Assembly (NCBI GenBank): GCA_009741485.1
Contig: CM019236.1
Location: 61,380,736 to 61,444,735, forward strand
From: Malurus cyaneus samueli
Taxonomy: Eukaryota; Chordata; Aves; Passeriformes; Maluridae
Direction: 5' to 3'
DNA length: 64,000 nt
Within the stretch, counting starts at the first letter, position 1. Each line of letters starts with the position of its first letter. The notes beneath the pieces were generated by a model, which was given only the letters and a program-made list of their open reading frames with translations, was not told the origin of the DNA and ran no database searches. Both the position numbers and the translations under genes were made by a program. This document shows positions 1-14,716 of this stretch, piece after piece.

Positions 1-3000
1 TAAAATGAACGCTCTGCTTTGGTGGGCACTTTGGTCGGGGATTCAAAATCTCCTTCGCATCGTGCAGCAACATTGTTATCTCTTGTTTGTTGTTATCTTA
101 GGGACTGTAAAGGCCAAAACTCCCTCAGTATTTGAAAGCAAACATATTTCCATGCTAAGAGTTACACAATCAAGAGCCTCTTTAAAATATACATTCAAGT
201 ACAAAACATAGTTTTCATATAATTACATTTGTATTTGGTAATATATAAATATAAATTCAGTAATTGCATATGCAAATACACAGAGCTGTGATCAGCACTG
301 AGAGGTGTCTGGAATGTGTCTGACACTAAATTGCTGGGCCAGGGAATTTTGAATTGGACTGATGTTATTATTCTTCCAATTATGGTTATAATCATCACCT
401 GACAAATTTCATGTACAGGGTGTGTTTAACTGTGACCTCTAGCTCCTATTCTCTTCCTGCTGGAAGGTTATAAGTCTCTGCAGCATTAGAAATGTATTTA
501 TTTCTAATTCAACAATCTTTTTTATCCTTTCTTCTTTATCTCTGCTAGATTTTGTGTGTCAGCCTTTCTTTTTCTTTAAGTTTCAGTTTTACTTTTATAA
601 AGCAATTCTTTAGAAGAAAACAAGGTCCAGAGTTTCTGAACCTAAAGACCTATATTTAGACTTCTATAATCAGATTTATGGTACATAAACAAATACCTCA
701 TCATCAAAGTTGTTGAGAACCCATAATTATCATCAACTTCAGCGTGTATCTTGTTTCTACAAATCAAGAGCTACACAGGCTGGTTTTGAAAATATGCAGA
801 CGGCCGATGGTCTGTTTTTAAAAACATGATCTTTTGTGGCTTGTCTGTGAAACTGGTGGCAATTTTGGAATTGAGGAATTCCTAGCTTCCAGGCCTGTGG
901 CTGATCCTTTCACTGCTATAGATGGTTACAAAATCACAGGTAATTCTATCATTGAGATTCAGTCTTGTTTTAACAGGAAATTCATTAGTCTGCTACGATG
1001 TAAAGTGGCTGGTCACCTAGCCCAGCACAAGAAGCTACAAAACCACAATCAGTCTGATATTGGTTCCTTGCTACATGACTCTGCAATTTCTTAAATCTAT
1101 CATCACTGAAATGTTCTAGCAATATGCACCATTTCTAGGTTTCAGGAAAGGCTCTTTGTATGTCAGTACTAAACAAAAGTGAAAGAAAGGAAACTGCCAA
1201 TGAGGACTGTAACAAAAACCCCTCTGTGTAAACTTGCAAGGGAATGCAACTACTTTTTTAGATATTTTCTCACAGTGATTAAAATGGGTTTCTCTGTGGA
1301 AAGAGGTCCTGAATGGTCACAGTAGATCACCCTAAAGGGATTATCTTCAGGTATGCATGCAACCCATTATTGAGTTCTTCTTGTTCATTGTGCTAGCCTC
1401 TTCCACCACATCCTCTCTAGAACCCTCCACATGCTGCTGTTTGTTAAAGCTGTGGTCAATCAATTCTCTGCTTAGGAGAGGTTTCAGGCTTTCTTTTATC
1501 CAAAGCTTTGCAGAAGGAGGCATGGGAGCAAAGTCATAGAAGTTAGGACTTTTGAGCTTCCATAGCTACTAGACGTGGCAAGCTGAAAGCCTGCAGAAAA
1601 TACTGCCTGAGACAATTATGTGAAGCTTGGGGAAGAAGAAGTATAAATTTGACATCAGGAAATGCTTTAAAAAGAGTCTTTTCCTGATGGTGTAAGTTGA
1701 GGGGATAGAATCCATTAATAGATCGCTTGCTAATGAAAAAGACTTTGTGTCTAGATTCCAAGCTTTATTTTGTCACTGCTTTGACAGTCCGTGATGTCTG
1801 TAAGTGCTTTTCTGATATTCTCATGTATTGAATGAAGCTGACATTCATTAAGTAGCTTTTGGCTTTTGAGTTTGCTTCCAGTTTAATTAATATATTTAGG
1901 CAGTTAGGAGCTACATTTACATAAAAATCAGAGTATAACCAGCCGAACATCTACTGGTCTTTTCTTATGTATATGCAGAGATATACTTGCGAATGAACAT
2001 GGTGAGGGAAAAAATCCAAGTTGCTATATTTAGGGTAAAACAAAGAAAACAAATACATATAAAATACAAATCATTGACCAAGTCACTTGAAGAAATGTGG
2101 CAATGATAGACGTTCCGAGAAAGAGCTTCAATTTGGTTTGGTTTTATGCCATTTTGATTAGACAATTCTACACTGTAATGCTTTTCCAGCTTGTAGTTAA
2201 TTAGCAACAGTTGGTTAGAAGGTATCAGAAAAACACTTTGTACAGTGTCACCATGTCATTAGGGGTAGCATAGGGGCAAAACTTGCCAAAAGTCCTGGAA
2301 TCAGCCTGCAAAGGCTGATAAACTTTCTCAGAAACGGATTATGTGTCAGATACAGCACAGAATTACAAAATGAAATTGCCATGCAGGATGCACAGTGCAG
2401 CAATATGGGAAAGGACTTGGAGCCTTTGCATGATGGTGACACACTGGTTTATGCGGATGTTTATCACTAAAAGGGTTGTCAGAGCCTCTCACCAACTGGA
2501 GGAAAGAAATAGAGCAGAGAGACCACACACAGACCAAGCTGGCATAAGGAACAGGGTCATTTTTCAAGCCTTTCTCCACATCTACTTTAGATTATTCATA
2601 CTTCCATTTAATGTGTTGTTTGCTGCCTTATATTAGTGAATAATTTGCTTTAATGAAGAGCTATTCAATGTCTAAAAATAAGCCAAGCTTGACAACCCTA
2701 AACTAAGGGACAATACCGGGGAAGTTTTTCAGGAAAAGGAGTATTGTTTAAAATAAGGGATTTTTTTAATGAATGAATCTTAAAATTAGGACATGCAGAC
2801 TCAAGCAATTTCACATCACAGTCTTAACCTGCTATGTAAACAATTTTTATATCGCAATATGTACCTTGAAAGGCACAAGACATTTTCTGGTTGCGTACAG
2901 ATGAAATGCACCTTTTGATATAAATAATTTGGAGAAGACGTTCTATAAATAAAAATGAGCAAGAAAACATTTCTGTTTTGCTGAGATGTAATAAAGTGAT

Positions 3001-5800
3001 CATGAAAAATTTATTTTGATTCATAAAAAAGATTTGGCCCAAATTGCTCCTGTTAAGTCCGGTGAAGGGGAAAAGCTTTATTGTCCTCAGAATAGAAGGG
3101 ATTATTCACCTGCTGATTTATTTCATTCTTCTCTGTCTCCCTCTTTTACTTGTATTTTCTGAGGCTAAATGACACAGTGCTGAGTAGTGAAAGCATAAGG
3201 TTTGGCCGTGGCAGTTTTGCTGCCTTTGCTGATTCCATTAATCTTTGCGGCACTGCACACGTGGCCATGAGGTGTCCCCTGCAGCCACCCAGCTCATTAG
3301 GCTCTTGATGCCAGTGCAGGAGAGGCAGCAGGAAGGTGCAGTCTCCTGGCTGCTAATGCACTCAAAGTTGGCTGCTTTGTGAGGAGCTTTTTGTGTCATG
3401 ACTCACCTACCGAGGCAGCTGTACAAGTTCAGAAGGACTAAACAGCCTTTCTCCTGGCTGTGCAGCATAACCCTTCTATTGCAAAGAAGTCTCATTTCCA
3501 GGGTGTGTCTCAAAACAAGATTCTGGGGTCTCTCTCTTCTCCAACAAGAGTATTTGCTCATGATACCATATTCATATTACAAGTTTTATGACCCCTCCCA
3601 GTGGTGTAACTTCAGCTGTGGTGTAAAGCTGTCAAAGTCATTTGTACAAATTGAGTTAGGAACCACTCAGGGATGCTTTGCGTGGTATTCTGCCAGCGTG
3701 ACTAACATCTGTGCTGGGAGGGGACCCTCTGTGCATTGAGAAAAGACAGAATTTGGCTGTGTTGAGACAGTTGGGTATTTAAAATACAAGATTTTTGCAT
3801 CATTAATCACTGGTTTGCTCTGCTCTGCCATCACATGACCAGAAGGTTTCAGTAAAATCTGTAAGAAGAGAGATTCAGAGACTTGTAACAAATACTTGAG
3901 TAAGATATGAGACTGGAGAAAACATTTTGAGATTTTTTAATATAGGGGCACAGATAAATAAGCCTGGGATCAATTCTCCCACCTATCTTTCAATAGCATT
4001 TTGACACATAAAAATAGGTGTTGATCTGAGTATCCATAACTGATGCTAGCAGGCAAAATGGTTCAATTATCTTAGATGAGGAGAAAGTGCTATGGCATAA
4101 TGAGAACCTCTTTAACATATAGATAACTGTCAGATTTATTTTCCTGCAGTCTATTAAGTGTTTTGATAAAGTCAGGCAAATGTTTTGATAATTATAAAAA
4201 AAGTATATTTAAAAATTAAACCACTGAATTCTCCCAATCCCACATAAAATCTTCTAAAACTGAGACTAAGCAAGAATAATTTCTTGACCGCATGCATGTA
4301 GATGTGATTGATGCGGTATGATGGTAGGTCACAGGAATTAGAGTTCAGTCATTCAGGCTCTTCACTTGGTAAGGCTAATGCCCTGAAGTACAAAGACCTT
4401 TAATGCCAGTTTTGCCCCACCCCCAGCTAGAGGCCACAAGTACTGGGACAGCATTTCTGCTTGACTGTTGTCTACAACACCTTTAAAGTGTGGCTGTGAA
4501 ATTGAATAAGGCCACCCGATGAACAGAAAGCACAAATAAATACATATTTACTGGAGTCGTTATAAACAACTGAGAGCCAAAACCCTGTCTGCTAGCTGTA
4601 CAATAAAATTTAGGGTTTTTGCTTTCCTGTGGGTAAGAAATTAATGCAATCATTCTAATAAATGTTTTGTTAAAATCTAATGGTTTTATGGTTGAGAAAA
4701 TAGACAAAGGGTTACAATTTCCTTAAGTCTTCAGTGTTTAATCTGTCTTTTGCATCCCTGAAGACATGCTACCCTCTAAATTCCTGTTGAGCTCATGAGA
4801 TCTTTATCCTGTTAGTAAGGTTTAGATGATCACATGAGGGAACACAACATGAATTTACTTAGGCTAATCAGGTCCTGAAATGCCCACAGACTTCCCCAAG
4901 GCACAGTGAGCAGAGACTACTAGTGCTAGTCCTTAGGATATTGCATACAGCCTGCCAGCCTCATTTTCTTAAGAGCTAGGAAACAGCAAAACTTGGTAGC
5001 TGTTGACTGATCTGTGCTGATGCTGCCCTGTGTGCTCTCCTGACAGCCACAATGCTCTTGCCCATCTGCTCCCCTTCTCAGCCAGGAGCCCCCCTGCCAT
5101 GGATGGGCAGGAGGCTGCGGGGAAATGCCAGCCCCAGCTGGACTCCCAAGGTAGGGAGGACTACTTTGATCATCAAGCAACAACTTGCATCATGAGATAT
5201 AGTACAGGGAGAAGGAGTACTGTCTCTGGTCCTTTTTTCTTGTGGAGGATGGCAAGAACAGAAAGCCCATTCATGCTCAGTGACACATGACCAGGGTAAC
5301 TTGTCTTAACTGTCCATATTCCTGTTTACTGTCTCTAACTTTCTAGAAATACTCAGTAGGAAGTGTAGGTGTGGTAACGTAGGTGAAGGTGAGATTGTAT
5401 TTGCACAGCTCCTTGCACAGCATCACCCATGCTCTTTCCTGCTCTTTGACACCAAGGGAAAGGCAGAGACAAGATTGTGACCCGCAGAAGTGAATTATTC
5501 TGGGGGCAGCTGGTGGGGATTACAAAGTGCCCCGCCAGGTCACAGATGCGGTCATAGGTGCAGTTTTTTACTGACACATCTCTAGCAGATTACACCATTT
5601 TCAGAAATACTTGGGTGCCGGAATCTGTGATCTGGCTCCTCAGTGGGCAAAAGAGGCTGACTGTATTGAAAATGTAACTTCAGTATAAAACATCAGCTCT
5701 ACAGAACTTGTCAGCTTCATCCGTGTTCCTTGGGTTTAGGAAGTCTTCTCATTTTGTTTGAATTTTTGGTTCACCTGACTAGTTTGAACAGCTTTTCTTT

Positions 5801-5834
<34 letters not shown>
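5801..5834. repeat. ATG trinucleotide microsatellite
   Basis: A perfect run of just over 11 ATG (equivalently GAT) units in intergenic DNA. Confidence 0.97.
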
Positions 5835-8290
5835 CTGTTTTCCAAAACCAAACACAGCCTCAGTTTTACCCCTCATCTCTTTCTCATTATTTTGGGCCCA
5901 TTAAAAAGAACATTGCAGTAATTAACTTTGGAACAGGAGCTGAGATTTGGACACTGGAGTATTCCTATTAGTAAATAATTTCAAACACTTTTTTAGTGCT
6001 GCACCATTGCCAATTTACCTAGGAGCGATTATGTCACTGTGAGATTACAAGACTCTCTTGTGTGAAAAGAAAAAAGAAGAAGCAGACAAGGGAGAATTTT
6101 CTGAACATTTTCTATGGCTTCACCCTCACAATTATGCCAAGATCTCTGTGTCTGAAGCAGGACAGGTCTCCTAGCCCATTGATTAGCTGACCATATTTCC
6201 ACCTCTCCTCTATAGTCTAACAGCATAAATTCATCATCATTAGCATGTAGGTGTTCAGTATTTCCAGCAGACAAGCAACAAGAGAGTTGTCTTTACTTCT
6301 TTCCAGGGTTTTTACTTTCCGATTTAATGTTTTAAGTTCAGTCATTTCTTGAGCTCCAAGTACTCCTATAGCTGTTTCCTAAGAAACCACTTGATGGGAA
6401 TGGGACATTTTCTGCTGTCTTTCTGCCAAGTCTCCAGCTTCAAAAATTAGCTTTTATGATCTTCCATTAAAAGCTGAAGAGAGAAAAAATAAAGGCTGCC
6501 ACAATAATTACAGCAGAAAATAATCCTCCTGCACCAACAGCTATGGAACTTTCTGATTTTATTTTGCAGCTTTGGCCCTATTAGATGGAGCTGTGAATTA
6601 ACCCCTACGATGCTTGCTGCTGTTACCATTTATTATTCAAGTTACTGTTCTTCCTGTAGGCCCCAATCAGTGACTGAAGGTCTTTTGCTAAACCCTGCAT
6701 AAGCCTGGAGTATAAAGATAGCCCCTAATTTGACCTCAAAATTCAGAGTTTGATCAAACACCCTTTTCCCACTTTTTTGAGTTTTTCTCCTTACATTGTC
6801 ACATCTCTGCTCCATCTAATAGCTAAACAGTAATAAATAATTAATTAAAGGGGAACCAGTGAAGCTTTGCTGTGTCTGCTTTAACTCTGCATCAACCCAG
6901 TTAATTCATAGTTAAATCTTTTCTGCCCTCACACCATTGCAGCCATGGTATCCTATCAGGTGCTTACATACAAGCCTGCAAGAAGAGAAGGTATCCATGC
7001 GCTCCCATACCACCTCTGTATGACAGACAAGAAAACAACCAAACCTTGCTGGTTTGAAGGTCTCTGGACTCTCATATATTTCTGGGTTTGTTTCTGTGTT
7101 GGCTTCAAATTCCCCTGTGTGTGCTGAAAAGCAGGAACTCCTCAGATATTTACATTGTATAAGCACTGACGTCTGTCTTTATTTTTATTTTATTTCCAGG
7201 AAGAGCAAAGGCTAGAAAAAAAAAGTCTTCAAAATTATGTATGACAGCTTATCATGAGCATCATCGTTATCCTGTCAGAGAAAATACAGTAGCTTTAATT
7301 CCAAAAATATAAGAACTGGGCAGATTCTCTTCTAAATTCTATGGCATAGATACTGAGCAGTTCTCCAGTCTACCTGATTTATTGTAGCACAACTGAGCTC
7401 AAAGTAGGTCTTGGTATTTAATCTGCAGATTAATATTTTATTCATATTTAGAAATATTCCCAAAATGATCCAAGATATTAATAGAAAGAGACCAACGCAA
7501 TACAGAAGCAGGTCGTTTTCCAAATCTCCTTCACAGAAATCGACTACAGACTGACTGCAGATTACTGCAACATATGAAATAGTAATAGCTTCAGATGCCT
7601 TAGATGAAATCCACAGAACAAATCTATATTAAAAGATTTGGGTCAGAAATGTAACAGGTCTGTACAGAGGTTTCTGAAGAAAAATGTCAGTGCCTGTGTG
7701 AATTTATATGAAACTTTTATATTTGCAATTATCTCAGAGAGGGAGTCATGGGAACTGTTCTTGCGGTGATATTCCTGGGCTGAACGGCGTCCTGGGATGG
7801 GCAAGGGAAGCACATGAAGAGCTGTAACCCATGTTGTACTCTGGAACCTGGTTTTCTCTGTTTCACTAAGTGCTACTTTTCCCCATCTCATTTTCAAAGG
7901 CAAGGGTGTCGTCATACATGCAGCTGCTGATTAAAAAATATCACACCAAGACTAGGGTGAAGGCAAACTCAGTATTAGACCAAAAATTCAGAAAACCCAA
8001 AATTCAGAATTTCCACCTGTCAGTCTCCCACCTTGTGGTCAATATAACAAATTTCTTACATGTACACTCTTACAGTGCTTTCCACTTGGTCCCTGTATTT
8101 CTTATGGATAGACTAGTACCCACATGGACCAACTTTTCTGTTCTCTTCCCTTTACTGCTGCTTTTCCATATTATATTCCCTTTACTGTATGGCTTGACCA
8201 GGCCCTGTTGGGCACTTTCAGTACAAAAGCCTTGCTCTGTTACAGTTGCTTACTTCTTCCTGGGCTTTTCTGAGCACAGATCAAGATTTC

Positions 8291-8322
8291 ACAACAAAAC
8301 AAAAACAACAACAACAACAAAA
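8291..8322. repeat. AAC-rich simple repeat
   Basis: A short run of AAC and AAAAC units ending in A's. The run is imperfect, with about five clean AAC units in the middle. Confidence 0.85.
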
Positions 8323-9035
8323 GGTTTTTGTGCTTTGACCTCAAAAGATTGTGTGCCTGCCCTGCCAAATGCTGAGCTAGATGGCCAGGTCCCATGAATA
8401 ATGTGTGTTGAGGTAGGCATTTCAAAAGGTGATCCCAAAGGACAAACACATAAAGATGAAGCATCTACCCATGAACAAGGAGGTACCTAAGTTCAACTGA
8501 TGGGGGAATACTTCTCTATGGGACTTAGAATACCCTAGTGAATATGAGGGTTTGTTATTTCCTTACAGACAGACTCCACACATTCCAGGTCCATCGCTCC
8601 TGCTTTGGGGAAAGGAGCAGGATTTACTCCTTTCTTTCATGGTGTAGTCACTAACCACAGAAGGAGGTGATTCTCCTAACATTCTACTGAAAGCACTGGA
8701 GCAAAAGAGGAGCATGCACAGTCCATTTCTTCTCCACCTAGGAAAACAAAGTTATTGTTCTAGAAGGTTTTTTCTCTGAGTTGGCAGAGACATTCTCTTC
8801 CCAGTACATGAAAAATTAATTAAAAATATGTGACAAAGGGTGTCTGAAAACAAATATACGTAATGGGAATCATTGAGAAAATTGTTAATAAACCTTGGCT
8901 GCCCTTCTTGGCTGATACCTTCTACAAATTTTCTCCTTCTCAGCTCTTCACTCCTAGAAGCTTAATTTTTCTAGCCTTAATGAAAAAGAAGTGCTTTCCT
9001 TCCTCATCTATTTGCAGAGATGTTGTGTGATGCCT

Positions 9036-10500
9036 CCTATGACTGGAGTGTTGGAATGGAAAAACAGGCTCTTTGGGAAGGACAGGCAGGGGAGATGAGG
9101 AGGGGGTGTCACCCTCTAAGTCAGTGAACTAGCTGAGGTGCAGGGAGTTCTGCCTGGGGATGGATGAGAGGCTCACTGAGAGCTCATGGGCCAGGATTAA
9201 AGGAATGGCAGGGACAGGCAACCTGAGTCATCTGTAGACACATGGGAACAGCCTCATGTTCACAAGCCCTGGTCCTCATGGGCGACTTCAACCACCCTTT
9301 TATCTGCTGGAAGGACGTTCAGCAGGGCATTAAGCAGCCCAGGAGTTTCCTGGAATGCCTGATGGTAACTTCCTTCTCCAAGAGATAGGCAAGCCAATGG
9401 GGAAAGGTGCTGTGCTGGACCTTGTTCTCACCAAGAAGGAGGGGCTGGTGTGGGATGTGGAGATCAAGGACAGCCTTGGCTGCAGTGACCATGCAGGGGT
9501 GGTGTTTGAGCTCCTTAGGGCTGTGGGGAGGGGGCACAGCAAGCCCTGTGTCTCAGGGGAGCTGTTTTGGCCCAGGGGGATCTGCTTGGTCCAGTGCCAT
9601 GGGATGAACCCCTGCAAGGAAGAAAACCCCAGGAAAGGAGGTTAATGTTCAAGGATCATCTCCTTCAGGCTCTGGATCCCAATGAAGAGGAAGCCAGGTG
9701 AAAATGTTAAGAGCCCTGTGTGGATGAACACAGAGCTGCTGGACAGATTCAAACACAAAAAGGAAGCTGCAGAGGGTTGGAGCAAGGACAAGTATCTTGG
9801 GAGGATACTTGTCTGAATCTCCAGGGATTAGATTAGGAAAACTAAACCCCCGATAGAATGAAATCTGACCAGGGACATCAAAGGCAGAAAGAAAAGCTTC
9901 TATGGGTACACTGGTGATAAAGGAAGACTAGGAAAAATGTGGGTCTCTCAGGATGGATATGGAAGGCTTGGTTCCTCAGGGTATGGAAAAGGCTGAGGTT
10001 CTCGATTACTTTTTTGCCTTTCTTCACCAGTAAATACTCCAGTCACACCATCCAATTTGCGGAAGGTGGAGGCGGAGATTGAGAGAACAAAGAACCACCT
10101 GCTGTAGGTCAAGAACATCTGAGAAACCTGAAGGTGCACAAGTCCATGGGACCCAAGGAAGTGCTCTTGGGGGTCTGAGTCAACCGGTAAAGGAAGTAGC
10201 TAAGTCACTATCCTTCATATTTGAGAAGTCATGGCAGTCCAATGACCTTCCCACTGACTGGAAAAGGGCAGGCATAACCCCTATTTTTAACAAGTGAAGT
10301 AAGGCAGGAAAATCCAGGGAACTACAGACAGTCACCTCAGTGCCTGGCAAAACCATGGAGCCTTCTGGAAACTAACTAAGGTATATGGAAAATACAGATA
10401 TATTTGGTGACAAACTTCACTAAAGGCAAATTGTGCCTGACAAATTTGGTGACCTTCTGTGATGGAATTAGAGTGGTAGTGGATGGGGGAAGTGACTGTC
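9036..10500 (+). mobile_element. CR1 LINE fragment, ORF2 endonuclease and start of reverse transcriptase, decayed
   Basis: This is an internal piece of a CR1 non-LTR retrotransposon in sense orientation. Translated pieces match the CR1 ORF2 in the correct order but in shifting frames. A segment near 9270-9300 reads like the endonuclease motif LMGDFNHP. Around 9400-9560 there are LDLVLTKKEGLVWDVEIKDS and then GCSDHAGVVFELLR. Around 9720-9780 there is WMNTELLDRFKHKKEAAEGW. Around 10,200-10,290 there is FEKSWQSNDLPTDWKRAGI, and around 10,420-10,460 a degenerate TKGKLCLTNLV followed by FCDG. Stops and frameshifts show that it is inactive. The typical CR1 3' end is missing, so the right border is approximate, as is the left. 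Confidence 0.9.
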
Positions 10501-13500
10501 CTCCTCCACTCGTCATAGACAAGAGTGGTTGTCTACCATTGTCACTAATAAAATGAAAGAGGGATACCCTTTCAAGTTACATAAAATGCTCTGTGCACAT
10601 TGTGCTGATACAAGTGCACACACAAAAAAAAATCATATTTCTAAAGACTATCTCAATTCGAAGACTTGTTCAAATACAGCATTCTGGAAGTGGTAACAAG
10701 AAAAGTGGAAAAGGATTAGTAAAACCCATAAAATTATTTGACCTCTTGCATGTCCACAAAGAAACATGCTGATTATTTTAGAACACAGAGCAACCTTGTA
10801 TTTCACATGATGAAATTAGGCTGTGACAGAAAATGAGCTGTTGAATCACCTGTTCCTTTTCAGAAAGAAAAATTTGATGTGTAAACACCACTTTTCACTC
10901 ATTTGTACATGGAAAAAAACGAATTAAGTAATTAATAGACAATAAGTAAAAGAATACAGTATGCCTCCTTGATTTGTTCTGCAATTGGATCACATGAAGA
11001 AATAGAGATATAGAAACCTAAGAATAATTTCATCTGCATTTAAATGCCATGCCTAATTTCATGTAAATGTCAAAGAATACGCTAGCACAAGGCTGATAAT
11101 GAAGATCTCAGCCCAGAATATAGTCTTTCAGAAAATGGTTCTCTGTACCACAGATTTACTCAGACTAGAAGCCTCTAAAAAACCCCTGAAACCAACCAAA
11201 CCATGCCACAGACACAGAGCACTTTCTGAGTGCAGATTGCTCAAGAGTTTGCACTGGAAGCCTGAATCAAAACTGAAAAAAAGTCTGTCTGCTTAAGAAG
11301 AATTCACTTCCAGCAACCTCTGTTCCACAATGGCAAAGCTCTGCCAGCCACATGGGGCACAGCAGGAAGAAGAAGAGAATACCAAGAGGAAAGTTGGCTT
11401 CATACCTACTGCAGCCTTAATATCCTGTTTGAACAGAATTCAGCTGTCAGTCATGTGGAAGACAAACACCTGTAAGGAAGTACAGAAACCACTCATATTA
11501 GAGGTGATATTACAGCCAGTGTCTGCTGTTCATCTGCCATTCTGTTAGGAGAGAAAGTAATGCAAGTCCTGTCATAAAAAACTAATGATTGTGATGAATA
11601 GGGACATCCACCAGGCAACAGGGTGAATTTTTTTTAAAGGAAGAGAGAACAAGAATGATGCCAGGCTTTTGTGAATTGATTTTTCTTGATGCTGTTCTTT
11701 ACTGAATCCTGGACACAGGAAAATAATAACATTGATGGACAAAAAGACCACCTCCCTTTCTTCCTCTTAGGTCTTGTGGTCCAGTCTCATATTTTCTGTT
11801 TCCACTTCTGTAATTTCTTGGGTTATTATCACATCTGGCCCTTCTAAAGATAATTTCAAAATGTTTGTGCAAGTAATCCACCTAAACTGGTCATGTTTAT
11901 TATTTGTCTCTGTAAGAAGAAGTCAAGTCCATAGGACCTATCGCATGCATGTAAGACAGGTAGCTATCACTAGGTTAATAGATAACCTGGTTTGATACTG
12001 GTATGGACTATGAAACTAGAGAGATCTCCATGCCTGTGTTTTGAATTTCGTATTGAAATCTTTGGTGATGGCTGGTACTTAATCAAAGACATGGAAAGAT
12101 GGTATCCTTATGACAGTCTGTTACAATCCCAGGGATACTCACAGCTGCCTTCCAAAGGTGCTTCTAGTCACTTCCTAATTTTGTGATATACTTTCTGTCC
12201 CGGATGCTCACGGGTTCTGTCAGTGCAAAAGGTTAATTTGGTTTGTCAGCAAAAGTCGTAAACAGATAATCTGACCAACCTGGTCTGGTGTGATACAGGC
12301 ATTTTAAAGCAGATTGGGGAGAATTTTAAAGTGTCTGTGGCATGGAAGTGAGACCAAGAATGCTAGGGTTTTCTTCAACGGCTAGATTTGCTTATGGGCA
12401 GAAGAAGAAAGGTTACAATACTATTAAAGATGTCTGTGAGGCAGGAACAAGAGCCAGCTTCCTGGGACATGTATTTATTCTCCAGTTCTAAGTGCTTGTA
12501 GATCTTCTTGGTGCCAGGAACTGCAGTTGTCCATTTTTCAGCATCTTTTTACTAGTCAGAATAGTGTCACGCATTTTCAATACAAAAATAAGATAGACTG
12601 AAAGCTCTCTCTGTTCTAACAAGTATGTAACAATTAAAAGTTGTGTACAGAAAGAGAAAACAAGATCTAGATTAATGTTATAGTACGGTTTTAATTTGCA
12701 TGATAACTTATCATGGTACAGGCTGAATTTTGACAAGGGATTTTTTCTACATTAAATGAAACTGAAAGCTGACATCAGGAAACAGCACAGGGAAAATAAA
12801 GTATTTCAAGAAATTCTGGGGCTTTATTTAGAATACTGCTTCCATTTTTGAAAATCACACTTATAATTACATTGCAAAATATTGGTTTTGATATGAAAAA
12901 ACTTTGTAGAATAAAGCTGTAAGGAGGTTGCAGTGAGTCCATGCACTTTTTTTCCTGGAATTTAGGTGCTTATGGTATGTATTCCACTAATATTTCTAGG
13001 TTAGAATTTATATTTCTAGGTTGATATTGTTGCTAACTGGTGAGGACTTTAAATTGTAGGGCTGTTCTGCAAAAATGATAGTAATCACCATAACTGCAGT
13101 CTGTAAGTCTGGTTGCCAATATATGTGGTTCTGGTGACAAATAGAACAGGTAGAATCTTTCATTCATGGATACCCTTTGGGTTTGTACATTTTAAATATA
13201 TTACCGGCTGCAAAAAGTGAGAGAATGTGAAAATAAAAAAAAAACAAACAAAACCACTGTTTCCTTCCTAGAATAAGCATGTTAAATACGCATATATTGC
13301 ATTCTTGAAACAGCTTTGGGCTTGGAAAGGCAATAAAAATGCCCCTGAGATTGTGAATGATACTTTTCATAACATTACATTTACAAATTAGAAAGGGAAC
13401 TTTATAAAATTACTTCCCCCTCAAACCCACCATATAGATGTGCTTTTCCTTTTCAAAGGTATTGATATGTCTCTGTAGATTGTCATTAGGTGTTTATCAT

Positions 13501-14689
13501 TCTTAACTTTCTGTGTATGTCAAAGGACATGTATGCCTTTTTCCTTTGTGCTGACATTCAGAATATTAGCCATAATTTGAGGGGAAGAGTTATCTAGGAT
13601 GACAAGGCTTTTCTGTTTTCTAGTTCATCAGTGTTTCATAGAGAGAGTTTACCATGGATCAATACATGATATTTGTAGTGCAGCAACTTGATCATCTCTG
13701 CACCTGCAGAGGTCACCCAAATGAAGGCATCACATTCTATCCTCTCTTGCTTCTACAATAGGCCACAAATGTTACAACTCAGCACATTTCTTAGAGCATA
13801 AACATTAGTTAGTGTGTCATTACAGACAAGAACTATAGCACTAAACATGATATATTCTGCTGGAAGGTAGCGGCATCTCAAAAGTGAAGGTTTCTCTATC
13901 ATGCTTTCGTATCAGCAGGTTTTTAAATTGCAGATTTATACAACTTCTAACACTTGCCACACTGATTAAAACAGGAAGCAAATACAGTTATATAAAGGGA
14001 CCTTCGTGGTTGCAATTGTGAAGTCATTTGCATCTGTGCCAAACTGAGAAGGTTTATGCTTGCTTTGAAAAGTGGAAATATTAATGAAAGAATTGGAAAT
14101 GGATGCAATCAGAAATTTTGAATTTTGGCAAAGAAGGATCCTGCATTGCTAATTTCTGATAAAACTAAATGACCCAGAGCAGTGATTTTATAGACTAGCA
14201 TAGTTCAAGAAGATCTGTCTCTCAATTTGTGTTATAATATAGCAATACACACACTCCTAATCTGAAGAAGGTATTTCTCCCACTTCCACAACAAAAAGAG
14301 AGACAGAACCACTGTCCCATTGGACAAGAGAAATCTTTAGATTTCAGCTATGAAACAGGATGATTATTTACTTTCATGGGAAAACACCAAAGGTCACTTA
14401 ATACAAGACTCACATAAACCAGTTATTCCTGAGAAGAGCCACATTTCCAAGGTTGATAGATTTGAAATCTGTAAGATTAACATTTACATACCTGAATGTC
14501 CTCCCTAGCTATATCATTCAGATTCTCTTCCAACATGTAATGAGCAAGGTCTCCAGGGGTTAGTTGCTTATTTTCCTTGTATGATCCTTTTCTGTCCTGC
14601 TGATACAGATTTTGTAACTGTTGTTCCATACCTAGAAACAGCACTTTCTTTCAAAATTAAAAAAACCTTGTTCTGCTTTAATTGTTGGG

Positions 14690-14716
14690 TTTTTTTTTTT
14701 TTTTTTTTTTTTTTTT
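14690..14716. repeat. Poly-T run of 27
   Basis: An uninterrupted run of 27 T. It could be the poly-A tail of an old minus-strand insertion, but no recognisable retroposed body adjoins it. Confidence 0.95.

Larger units (their letters stand above)
1..9035. other. Intergenic AT-rich DNA without recognised exons
   Basis: No conserved protein exon, RNA gene or clear transposon was recognised on either strand. The open frames are short and look like chance, with mixed low-complexity composition and no family motif. The longest, on the plus strand at 7870-8397, has no recognisable domain and runs through an AAC repeat. In mammals the next genes beyond CDO1 on this side are TMED7 and TICAM2; no trace of either was seen here, so the stretch is probably the spacer between them and CDO1. 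Confidence 0.6.

Noticed and set aside
7870..8397. 175-codon plus-strand open frame
   Set aside because: No domain, low-complexity T-rich and AAC-repeat translation, and no splice or promoter context.
9355..9645. Open frames of about 65-96 codons on both strands near 9.4 kb
   Set aside because: They are pieces of CR1 ORF2 or their antisense shadows, not host genes.
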